NCBI GenBank assembly: GCA_903854805.1
Contig: CAINXK010000438.1
Coordinates: 1-6,789, forward strand
Reading direction: 5' to 3'
Length of the DNA: 6,789 nt
Source: an uncultured Anaerolineae bacterium
Lineage (GTDB): Bacteria > Chloroflexota > Anaerolineae > Anaerolineales > Villigracilaceae
Position numbers and translations under genes: made by a program. The notes beneath the pieces are model-generated. The model saw only the letters and a program-made list of their open reading frames with translations. It did not search any database and was not told the DNA's origin. Below, piece by piece: positions 1-6,789 of the stretch; the first letter of the stretch is position 1; every line of letters starts with the position of its first letter.

Positions 1-1140
1 CACTTCGGTTAAGAATTGACGCACAGTGGCATTGTAATAAAGGTGGTTCGAGAGGTAGATCGCGTTGTACTGGCGCAGCGCCACCCCGCTTGCTAGCAAA
101 AACCCGAACATACGGCTGTGAAAGGATTTCCCGAAAAAATACAAACCCGGCAGCATCAAAGCCATAAATGCCGCATGCAGCAGTGCCAGCAAATTATAGT
201 CGTTACCACCCAACAGGTGCAGAAATGCCAGGAAAACCATGTAGAGTGGCTTGTCGGTGTATTGTCCGAAAAATATACCCGAACCATTCAAGATCGACAG
301 CCCACCGACATCGTGCACAGCCGCATCTGAATTGGGAAATGCTTGCAAATATGGTTCAAGCGGCCGGTAAGAAAATTCATTTCGAGGGCTGGGCAGATCC
401 ATCCAGATGGTAAGGGCACCTGCGAACAGGCACACCACCACCAGCAAGTCAAATATTTTGACGGTATTGTTTGAAACTCGATCTTTCAAAAAACCGAACA
501 CCCCAAACAACAGCAACCCAACCCAAAAGACCAGGCTCAACTGCAGCCCGGTAAGCGGAGTACCCACAGGACCCCATAGAATCCCTTCTGGAGTCAACCC
601 CCAGCCACTCAGCAGGATCAAACCAACAACACTGCCTAGCGCCAAAAGCCAGATCATAAAAATCCGGAGCAATGCTCGATCCCCTTGCCAGTGCCCAGGC
701 TTGAGCCAATAAAGTGAAAACTGGGCAGGCATCAAACAAAACACAAACAAAAACAAACGCAGCCTGGAAAAATAGAGCCCAAATTTTCCCAGCGCAGCCG
801 ATGGCATCAGCCCGATCATGATCCCCAGCCCCGCTAGCAGCAGCACGATCAGCGCGAAAACCATTGGAGCCTTTTGCACACCGGCTTCCAACCGTGCCAT
901 GACCCTGCTGCGCAACCCTGAAGAACAGGCGAAAATCAGCATCCCCAACCCAAAGAGTATTGACAAACCAAAAAGCGCCAACCTGGGCATTGAATAGCCA
1001 AACAGGAAAGCGTTCTTTGGGTCTGGTTCAAGCCTCAGGCTGAAGACACCTGCCAGGCTGAATTCGATACAGCCCGCCACAAAAAGTACAACCTGGGATT
1101 GTTTCCCTGAAAAACGTGACAAGATCTCTGGGATCTTCAT
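1..1140 (-). CDS. Polytopic membrane protein, probable GT-C (PMT/ArnT-like) glycosyltransferase, 3' end missing
   Basis: Reading leftward from the ATG at 1140, the frame stays open for 380 codons to the edge of the window, so only the N-terminal part is present. Seven or so hydrophobic segments come first (about residues 15-36, 51-72, 93-113, 123-145, 158-180, 199-218 and 226-246). A hydrophilic stretch with PNSDAAVHD (269-277) follows, then TDKPLY (295-300), two more hydrophobic segments (300-316, 320-337) and an RQYNAIYLSNH stretch (356-366). The acidic loop, the DKP-L/P-Y motif and the re-entrant membrane helices resemble the start of GT39/PMT-type GT-C enzymes, which move sugars from polyprenyl-phosphate carriers on the outer membrane face. 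In that family the acidic loop normally follows the first helix; here it follows about seven. Function is inferred from pattern only. The ATG has no strong Shine-Dalgarno sequence, but starting there gives a sensible first helix. It lies downstream of the exporter genes on the same strand. Confidence 0.7.
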   Translation of the reverse strand, partial: MKIPEILSRFSGKQSQVVLFVAGCIEFSLAGVFSLRLEPDPKNAFLFGYSMPRLALFGLSILFGLGMLIFACSSGLRSRVMARLEAGVQKAPMVFALIVLLLAGLGIMIGLMPSAALGKFGLYFSRLRLFLFVFCLMPAQFSLYWLKPGHWQGDRALLRIFMIWLLALGSVVGLILLSGWGLTPEGILWGPVGTPLTGLQLSLVFWVGLLLFGVFGFLKDRVSNNTVKIFDLLVVVCLFAGALTIWMDLPSPRNEFSYRPLEPYLQAFPNSDAAVHDVGGLSILNGSGIFFGQYTDKPLYMVFLAFLHLLGGNDYNLLALLHAAFMALMLPGLYFFGKSFHSRMFGFLLASGVALRQYNAIYLSNHLYYNATVRQFLTEV

Positions 1141-1164
1141 AATTCTTAGTATCAAAAGCATACC

Positions 1165-1197
1165 ATTAAATTCACAATTATCCCCCGATAATTTAAT
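1165..1197. repeat. Nested, mutually exclusive AT-rich inverted repeats
   Basis: AATTATC (1176-1182) and GATAATT (1187-1193) form a perfect 7-bp inverted repeat around CCCC. ATTAAATT (1165-1172) and AATTTAAT (1190-1197) form a second, 8-bp inverted repeat. The two share bases 1190-1193, so both stems cannot form fully at once. The element sits in the 104-base gap between the exporter ATPase and the left-edge membrane protein, 25 bases upstream of the latter's start. It could be an operator for a dimeric regulator or an RNA hairpin pair. It lacks the GC-rich stem and T tract of an intrinsic terminator. The pattern is seen directly; the role is unknown, and AT-rich DNA produces such repeats by chance fairly often. 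Confidence 0.45.
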
Positions 1198-1244
1198 AAC
1201 CAGACGAATTCATCCCACCCACAAACAGGGCAATTAATCAGCTT

Positions 1245-2009
1245 TTAGACCGGGACAACCTTCTCAGAAGATTCCATATACACATTGATCACTTCACCAA
1301 CATCACCATCTGCCACCACCTGCCCATCCTGCAAATAAATTGCGCGGTTGCAAATCTTGCGCACGGAATCCATATCGTGCGAAACAAGCACAATGATCTT
1401 CGCCTGGTCAATCATTTCCAACATCCTTGCCCGCGCTTTAACCTGGAAAGTCGCATCGCCCGCAGCCAGGATTTCATCCAAAAGCAAGATATCGCCGGAA
1501 ATACTGGTTGAAATTGAAAAAGCCAGCCGCACCAGCATACCTGCCGAATAGGTTTTGAGCGGATAATCGATGAAATCACCCAGGCTTGCAAATTCAATAA
1601 TCGCATCAACCTTTTCGTTGACCCCTTTCGGTGATTCGCCCAACAGCAGCGCCCGGTACATAATATTTTCTCTGCCGGTGGCATCCGGTTCAAAGCCCAG
1701 GCTCAGCTCAAACAGGGAGCGGATTTTCCCGGATATCTCGATAGTTCCAGATTGCAAGGGATAAATACCGGCAATGGCCTTCAATAAGGTGCTCTTTCCG
1801 GCTCCATTCCGCCCGATAATACCCACTTTCTCTCCATCATGGATATCAATATTGACCCCTTTCAGGGCTACCACGTCATACAACAATTTTGTACGTTTCC
1901 CCCAATTTAAAAGTTTAAAAACTTCTTCCTTCAACGTCAGAGCATTGTAAATACTCGAAGGAAAAGATAATGTGGCATTTCGGATGCGAATATGGGCGGC
2001 GTTTTTCAT
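1245..2009 (-). CDS. wzt: Polysaccharide ABC exporter ATP-binding protein (Wzt/TagH type, short form)
   Basis: This 254-residue cytoplasmic ATPase would power export of a lipid-linked polysaccharide by the permease encoded just upstream. Visible motifs are Walker A GRNGAGKST (66-74), the family's variant signature YSAGM (154-158) in place of LSGGQ, Walker B ILLLDE (174-179), the D-loop AAGD (182-185) and the switch histidine H211 in LVSHD. The insertion before the core (about residues 20-45) and the FEPDATGREN stretch (106-115) are typical of the Wzt/TagH/RfbB exporter group. The protein ends soon after the nucleotide-binding domain, so the C-terminal carbohydrate-binding domain of E. coli O8/O9a-type Wzt is absent. 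The ATG follows the permease stop by two bases and has no clear ribosome site of its own, which suggests translational coupling. Family is certain; the exact glycan is not. Confidence 0.93.
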   Translation of the reverse strand: MKNAAHIRIRNATLSFPSSIYNALTLKEEVFKLLNWGKRTKLLYDVVALKGVNIDIHDGEKVGIIGRNGAGKSTLLKAIAGIYPLQSGTIEISGKIRSLFELSLGFEPDATGRENIMYRALLLGESPKGVNEKVDAIIEFASLGDFIDYPLKTYSAGMLVRLAFSISTSISGDILLLDEILAAGDATFQVKARARMLEMIDQAKIIVLVSHDMDSVRKICNRAIYLQDGQVVADGDVGEVINVYMESSEKVVPV

Positions 2010-2011
2010 AT

Positions 2012-2809
2012 TTAGAAGTAAAAGATCAATGTTTTTTCTGAACTACGAATTCGGATGGCTGCCAGCACGTAAAAGACTGCGGCAGTGCCCAGCACATAAG
2101 CATAATCGGTAAGCGACGGGAATTGGCCATATAACATTGGCGCCCGCAGCAAATTGAGAAGATGCGTAACCGGGTTGAGCTCCAACATAAGCGCCAATCC
2201 GGCGGTCTTGAACATGGCCGGTTGAAAAAACACAGGCGAGGCATACCACAACAGCTGCATCCCCAGGGCCGCAATCTGCGCAAAATCGCGGTATTTCAAG
2301 TTGGTGAAGGCCGTCAGGGTCGCGACCGGCCATCCGAACAGGAATAAACACAGGGCAGAAACAGGCAAGGCGAATACAGCCACCAATAAATTTTCCGGTT
2401 TATAAAACAGAATCCAGATCGCCAGCCCCATCAGTGCAATTAAAAATGAAGTGATGTTAACCAGCGTGGTTTTTAATGGGTAGATCGCAAATGGGTGCAA
2501 GTACTGCTTGATATAAGGCTCGGAACCGAGCAAGGAACTACAGCCGCCCACAACCGAACCAGTTATAAACTCCCAGACCAGCAGCCCTGAAAAAATATAG
2601 GGCGCATAATCCTTCATATTGACACCCAGCAGGTTACCAAGCACAAAAGTCATCATCAAAGCCAAAACCAGCGGAGTCACCATCGTCCACAATAAGCCTA
2701 ACCGCGAACGCCTGAATTTATATCGCAGCTCTGCGCCAGCCAAATGTACAAAAAAATATCTGGCCGCCCAGATTCCAACCAAATAACTTCGCATAATAGC
2801 CCTTTCCAT
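2012..2809 (-). CDS. wzm: Polysaccharide ABC-2 exporter permease (Wzm/TagG type)
   Basis: This 265-residue inner-membrane protein would form the channel of the exporter as a dimer with the ATPase encoded next. An amphipathic N-terminus carries the family hallmark around residues 27-47 (ELRYKFRRSRLGLLW, then a TPL turn leading into the first helix). Six hydrophobic segments follow at about 38-61, 69-90, 115-137, 141-163, 176-196 and 234-252. Conserved-looking loops include NLKYRDF (170-176) and NPVTHLLNLLR (212-222), as usual for the ABC2_membrane family. Length is normal for Wzm. The start at 2809 is favoured over the in-frame ATG at 2794 because AAGGA lies seven bases before it. It is the first gene of a leftward unit that diverges from the rhamnose genes. 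Wzm and TagG cannot be told apart from sequence alone; the substrate could be an O-antigen-like, capsule or wall glycan. Confidence 0.92.
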   Translation of the reverse strand: MERAIMRSYLVGIWAARYFFVHLAGAELRYKFRRSRLGLLWTMVTPLVLALMMTFVLGNLLGVNMKDYAPYIFSGLLVWEFITGSVVGGCSSLLGSEPYIKQYLHPFAIYPLKTTLVNITSFLIALMGLAIWILFYKPENLLVAVFALPVSALCLFLFGWPVATLTAFTNLKYRDFAQIAALGMQLLWYASPVFFQPAMFKTAGLALMLELNPVTHLLNLLRAPMLYGQFPSLTDYAYVLGTAAVFYVLAAIRIRSSEKTLIFYF

Positions 2810-2817
2810 TTAAAATT

Positions 2818-2822
2818 TCCTT
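2818..2822 (-). promoter_or_regulatory. Ribosome binding site of the exporter permease
   Basis: On the minus strand AAGGA lies seven bases upstream of the ATG at 2809. The alternative in-frame ATG five codons later has no comparable site, so this decides the start. Confidence 0.7.
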
Positions 2823-2923
2823 GTGAATTTTACCACCTGCACGATTCAAATCAAGAAATCATATAAAACAATTTCAGCAGCAGCTTTACCATCGCAAATC
2901 CACCCCCACCGTTTTACCGGGCG

Positions 2924-2952
2924 TAGACTCGCATACCCTTTGCCAGTATAAT
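2924..2952 (+). promoter_or_regulatory. Probable sigma70/sigmaA promoter for the rhamnose operon
   Basis: TAGACT (2924-2929, four of six matches to TTGACA) and a perfect TATAAT (2947-2952) are separated by 17 bases. Transcription would begin near 2959 and give a leader of about 40 bases before the rfbC ATG at 3001. This is the best promoter match I found in the window and it is correctly placed for the four-gene operon. It is a consensus match, not experimental evidence. Confidence 0.65.
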
Positions 2953-3000
2953 TTCTCTTTACGTCAGTCTGGTCTCTTCCATCAATTCACAGAAAGTCAC

Positions 3001-3546
3001 ATGCGCATCATCCAAACATCCATACCTGACCTGTTGATCCTTGAGCCAAAAGTATTTGGTGATGAACGCGGTTTTTTTATGGAAACCTACCAGGCCCGCC
3101 AATTTTCCGAGCTGGGTTTGCCTACCCACTTTGTCCAGGACAACCACTCGGGCTCCCGTCAGGGCACCCTGAGGGGCTTGCATTACCAGATCCGCCAGGC
3201 CCAGGGCAAACTGGTACGCGTGGTTTCCGGTGAAATATTTGATATCGCCGTCGATCTGCGCAAATCATCACCGAGTTTTGGCAAGTGGGTAGGCGCCAGG
3301 CTTTCAACGCAGAATAAACACCTCTTCTGGATCCCGGCTGGCTTTGCCCACGGCTTTTATGTGCTAAGTGACTGGGCAGAAATCGTCTACAAAGCCACTG
3401 ATTATTACGCCCCCGCCTGGGAACGCACAATCCTATGGAATGATCCAGACCTGGCCATCACCTGGCCGCTGATTGACCAGCTGCCCCCAGTACTATCCGC
3501 CAAGGATGGCGCCGGCCTGCGGTTTAGCACTGCTGAAACTTACTGA
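3001..3546 (+). CDS. rfbC: dTDP-4-dehydrorhamnose 3,5-epimerase
   Basis: RfbC (RmlC) is a cytoplasmic cupin enzyme that epimerises C3 and C5 of dTDP-4-keto-6-deoxy-D-glucose, the third step to dTDP-L-rhamnose. The 181-residue length is normal for the family. Signature stretches are ERGFFMETY (22-30), VQDNHS (45-50), LRGLHYQ (57-63), QGKLVRVVSGEIFDIAVDLR (68-87), WIPAGFAHGF (110-119), YKATDYY (130-136) and the WNDP turn (146-149). By comparison with Salmonella RmlC, H61 is the expected catalytic base and Y130 the general acid, with D169 in the supporting position. No key residue is missing. The start has only a weak ribosome site (AGAAAG), yet the protein begins exactly where the family does. 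It is first in the operon, 21 bases before rfbB. The family match is strong. Confidence 0.96.
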   Translation: MRIIQTSIPDLLILEPKVFGDERGFFMETYQARQFSELGLPTHFVQDNHSGSRQGTLRGLHYQIRQAQGKLVRVVSGEIFDIAVDLRKSSPSFGKWVGARLSTQNKHLFWIPAGFAHGFYVLSDWAEIVYKATDYYAPAWERTILWNDPDLAITWPLIDQLPPVLSAKDGAGLRFSTAETY

Positions 3547-3567
3547 TCTCCAGGGAGAAAATCTCGC

Positions 3568-4649
<1,082 letters not shown>

Positions 4650-4653
<4 letters not shown>

Positions 4654-5525
4654 AAGGCATCATTCTCGCAGGTGGCAGAGGCACCCGGCTTTACCCCATC
4701 ACTATTGGCGTCAGCAAACAAATGCTGCCCGTCTACGACAAACCCATGATCTATTACCCGCTCTCGATGCTCATGCTGGCCCGCATCCGGGAAATCCTGG
4801 TCATCAGCACACCCGAAGATCTGCCCGGCTACCAGCGCCTGCTGGGTGATGGCAGCCGTTGGGGTCTCACTTTCAGCTATGCCGAACAACCCGAACCACG
4901 CGGCCTGGCCGAAGCCTTCATCATTGGCGCCGATTTTCTAGCCGGCCAGGGCGCCTGCCTGATCCTGGGCGACAATATCTTCTATGGCCAGGGTCTCGGG
5001 AGCATCCTGGAAAACGCCGCAGCCCTTACCAGCGGCGCACTCATCTTTGCCTACCCGGTGCGCGACCCCGAACGCTACGGCGTGGTGGATTTCGACCAGG
5101 ATGGCCACGCCATCAGCCTGGAAGAAAAGCCACTCAAACCCCGCTCAAATTACGCCGTTCCCGGCATTTATTTCTACGATTCCCAGGTGACAAGCCTCGC
5201 AGCCGGCCTGAAACCCTCCCAACGCGGTGAAATCGAAATTACCGACCTCAACCGCATTTACCTGGACAATCAACAACTGCAGGTTTACGAACTGGGCCGC
5301 GGCATCGCCTGGCTGGATGCCGGTACTCACGAATCCCTGTTGCAAGCCGCCAACTTTGTTCAGGCGGTTGAAGAACGTCAGGGCCTGATGATCTCATCGC
5401 CTGAAGAAATCGCCTACCGCCTGAGCTACATCACCCGTGCAGATTTGCTGCAACTGGCCAAACCGATGAGCGCAAATGGTTACGGCCAATACCTGCTCAG
5501 GCTGGCCAAACAGGTACTGAAATGA
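4650..5525 (+). CDS. rfbA: Glucose-1-phosphate thymidylyltransferase
   Basis: RfbA (RmlA) condenses dTTP and glucose-1-phosphate to dTDP-glucose, the first and usually feedback-inhibited step of the pathway. The N-terminus carries the nucleotidyltransferase loop [13 protein letters not shown] (6-18) and the RmlA-specific [18 protein letters not shown] (22-39). LGDNIFYG (106-113) provides the metal-binding D108 and WLDAGTH (221-227) the second, D223. EKP at 159-161 and the [10 protein letters not shown] stretch (168-177) are further family signatures. The length of 291 matches the short tetrameric RmlA class, with the C-terminal helices that form the regulatory site present. This distinguishes it from longer RmlA-like acetyltransferase fusions. 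The gene overlaps rfbB upstream and rfbD downstream by ATGA. Residues look intact, so an active enzyme is expected. Confidence 0.97.
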
Positions 5526-6388
5526 AGATCCTGCTGCTCGGCAAAAACGGACAGCTGGGCTGGGAACTTCAACGCACGCTGGCACCACTCGGCCCCCTCA
5601 GCGCTTTCGATTACGAAGAGCTCAACCTGGAAGATTTTGAAGCCGTTCGCAGCACCATCCGGGCGCTCAAACCACAGGTCATCGTCAACGCCTCTGCCTA
5701 TACCGCCGTGGACCGCGCCGAAAACGAAACAGAAAAATGCTTTGCCATCAATGCCAGCATCCCCGCCATCCTGGCCGAGGAAGCCCTGCAGTTGAAAGCC
5801 GCCCTGATCCACTACTCAACCGATTATGTCTTCGACGGCCTAAAAGGCAGCCCCTACAGCGAACAAGATACGCCCAACCCCCTCAGCGTCTATGGAAAAA
5901 GCAAGCTGGCCGGCGAACTGGCCATCCAGGTCTTGGGCGGCACACACCTCATCTTCCGCACCGCCTGGGTCTACAGCACCCGCCGCGACAGCTTTGTAAC
6001 CAAAGTGCTGCAGTGGGCGCGTCAGAATCAGACCTTGCGCATTGTGGATGACCAGGTTTCAAACCCCACTTGGGCCCGCATGCTGGCCGAGATCAGCGCC
6101 CAGACTCTGGCTCGCGGCACTGACTCACTACGCGAACACAGCGGTCTTTACCACCTGGCTGGGTCTGGCCACGCCAGCCGCCTGGATTGGGCCCGGCTGA
6201 TCTTGGAGCTTGACCCTGCCAGGCAAGAACAGCAGGTAGTACAGATCCTGCCGGCCCAGACTTCAGAATTCCCAACCCCAGCCCAACGACCTCTATTTTC
6301 TGCCCTGAACTGCGCTCACTTTTTAGAGTCCTTCCAAATCGAATTACCCGCCTGGCAGCCAACCCTGCGCCTGGCAATGGAATCATAA
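5522..6388 (+). CDS. rfbD: dTDP-4-dehydrorhamnose reductase
   Basis: RfbD (RmlD) carries out the last step, NAD(P)H-dependent reduction of dTDP-4-keto-L-rhamnose to dTDP-L-rhamnose. The nucleotide loop GKNGQLG is at residues 7-13, followed by [13 protein letters not shown] (55-67), STDYVFDG (99-106), the catalytic YGKSK pair Y124/K128, FRTAWVY (145-151) and [11 protein letters not shown] (175-185). The family's RP motif near the C-terminus appears as QRPLFS (255-260). At 288 residues it is a normal full-length member. The ATG overlaps the rfbA stop (ATGA at 5522-5525) and has only a weak AGG upstream, so translation is probably coupled to rfbA. It ends the rhamnose operon; the next gene lies 135 bases on. 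Confidence 0.96.
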   Translation: MKILLLGKNGQLGWELQRTLAPLGPLSAFDYEELNLEDFEAVRSTIRALKPQVIVNASAYTAVDRAENETEKCFAINASIPAILAEEALQLKAALIHYSTDYVFDGLKGSPYSEQDTPNPLSVYGKSKLAGELAIQVLGGTHLIFRTAWVYSTRRDSFVTKVLQWARQNQTLRIVDDQVSNPTWARMLAEISAQTLARGTDSLREHSGLYHLAGSGHASRLDWARLILELDPARQEQQVVQILPAQTSEFPTPAQRPLFSALNCAHFLESFQIELPAWQPTLRLAMES

Positions 6389-6523
6389 AAACAACCGGTG
6401 CCCCAACGCTAGCGATCCAGAAAAGTACTTCCCACGCTTGAGAATAAAGGTCAGGCGGTTTGATCTTTACAGCCGGTAAGACAATTGCTGGCCTTCCCTT
6501 GATTTAATCATTCAGAGGCAATC
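6389..6523. other. Intergenic gap after rfbD
   Basis: These 135 bases have no convincing intrinsic terminator and no well-formed promoter. An 8-bp palindrome CGCTAGCG (6407-6414) and AAGTACTT nearby are perfect but short. The next gene may therefore be read through from the rhamnose operon, or its control signals are too weak to recognise by eye. Confidence 0.5.
6514..6518 (+). promoter_or_regulatory. Ribosome binding site of the right-edge membrane gene
   Basis: AGAGG stands five bases before the TTG at 6524. It is the reason for choosing this non-ATG start: the frame has no ATG or GTG between the upstream stop at 6500-6502 and this point. Confidence 0.55.
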
Positions 6524-6789
6524 TTGAAAAACTATCAAAATAAATGGCAGCAAATTATATATTCATCGAAAAACCAAATATTCCTGCTATTCTTTTTGGT
6601 TTTACATATTTTTATCATCAAAAACTTTATTCTTCTATCCATGGATACGCTCTATGGCGATTTTTCTGCAACTCAGCTCGTCCCTGCCCCTTTGTACAAT
6701 ACGATGAGGCTCGAGGTTTCAGAATTCAATGCAATCAACCGGCTAAGCGCAGATTTTTCCCAAATCTACTTCCCGTTGAAAGGACTATC
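6524..6789 (+). CDS. Partial membrane protein, possibly a GT-C/GT87-like glycosyltransferase, 3' end missing
   Basis: The frame starts at TTG and is open to the window edge (88 full codons plus two bases). A short basic, polar N-terminus (residues 1-18) precedes a strongly hydrophobic helix at about 19-39, then a polar, presumably external, stretch that ends in ADFSQIYFP (76-84). One N-terminal helix followed by an Asp-Phe/Tyr-rich segment is the usual opening of several polyprenyl-sugar-dependent GT-C families, including GT87-like proteins. This is a weak resemblance and other multi-span proteins of polysaccharide clusters are possible. The first codons are clearly AT-richer than the rhamnose genes. 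The alternative ATG at 6641 would remove the helix and is less likely. It reads in the same direction as rfbD and may belong to the same transcript. Confidence 0.6.
   Translation, partial: MKNYQNKWQQIIYSSKNQIFLLFFLVLHIFIIKNFILLSMDTLYGDFSATQLVPAPLYNTMRLEVSEFNAINRLSADFSQIYFPLKGL

Larger units (their letters stand above)
2810..3000. other. Divergent intergenic region between exporter and rhamnose genes
   Basis: These 191 bases separate two gene sets reading outward. They hold the ribosome site of the permease, the rightward promoter at 2924-2952 and a short leader for rfbC. No coding frame or structured RNA is evident. A leftward promoter must lie here if the exporter is transcribed from this gap. 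The minus strand has AT-rich candidates such as TATGAT at 2858-2863, but none has a well-spaced -35 element. Confidence 0.6.

Noticed and set aside
407..739. Overlapping open frames on both strands (407-712 plus, 449-739 minus)
   Set aside because: They lie inside the continuous 380-codon membrane frame on the minus strand, have no ribosome sites or recognisable motifs, and look like shadows of it.
2827..2854. Leftward promoter TTGATT (2849-2854) with TAAAAT (2827-2832)
   Set aside because: The hexamers are good and 16 bases apart, but transcription would start near 2820, inside the permease ribosome site, leaving almost no leader. It cannot be the normal promoter unless translation is leaderless.
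2829..2918. Three TTTACC copies at 2829, 2885 and 2913, spaced 56 and 28 bases
   Set aside because: The spacing is curious, but six-base words recur by chance and the flanks differ.
6407..6431. Palindromes CGCTAGCG and AAGTACTT as a possible terminator or operator
   Set aside because: Each is only eight bases, has no loop and is not followed by a T tract, so neither fits a terminator.

Overview
This window is a cell-surface polysaccharide locus from a bacterium. It holds a complete dTDP-L-rhamnose pathway, a two-gene ABC exporter for a polysaccharide, and parts of two multi-membrane-span proteins that look like lipid-linked-sugar glycosyltransferases. Base composition is moderate in GC, and GC-rich in the rhamnose genes. 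The style of the proteins, especially the extended membrane protein at the left edge, reminds me of environmental Anaerolineae (Chloroflexota). That is an impression only; no marker gene here fixes the taxonomy.

Layout: (1) bases 1-1140, minus strand: the first 380 codons of a polytopic membrane protein that runs off the left edge. (2) 1141-1244: a short AT-rich gap with two competing inverted repeats. (3) 1245-2809, minus strand: ABC-2 exporter ATPase and permease, two bases apart, with the permease transcribed first. (4) 2810-3000: the divergent intergenic region, with a good sigma70/sigmaA-type promoter facing right. (5) 3001-6388, plus strand: rfbC, rfbB, rfbA and rfbD, tightly packed, the last three joined by ATGA start/stop overlaps. 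(6) 6389-6523: a gap with no clear terminator. (7) 6524-6789, plus strand: the start of an AT-richer membrane protein that begins with TTG and runs off the right edge.

How they fit together: RfbA joins glucose-1-phosphate to dTTP. RfbB, RfbC and RfbD convert the product through the 4-keto-6-deoxy sugar and 3,5-epimerisation to dTDP-L-rhamnose. This would feed a rhamnose-containing glycan assembled on a lipid carrier in the cytoplasm. The Wzm/Wzt-type transporter would move that glycan across the membrane. The GT-C-like proteins could add sugars on the outer face or handle a related glycan. No cytoplasmic rhamnosyltransferase is visible, so the rest of the cluster probably lies outside the window.

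I found no convincing undescribed system. The points most worth a second look are the left-edge membrane protein with its extra N-terminal membrane bundle, the exporter ATPase that lacks a carbohydrate-binding domain, and the paired inverted repeats at 1165-1197.
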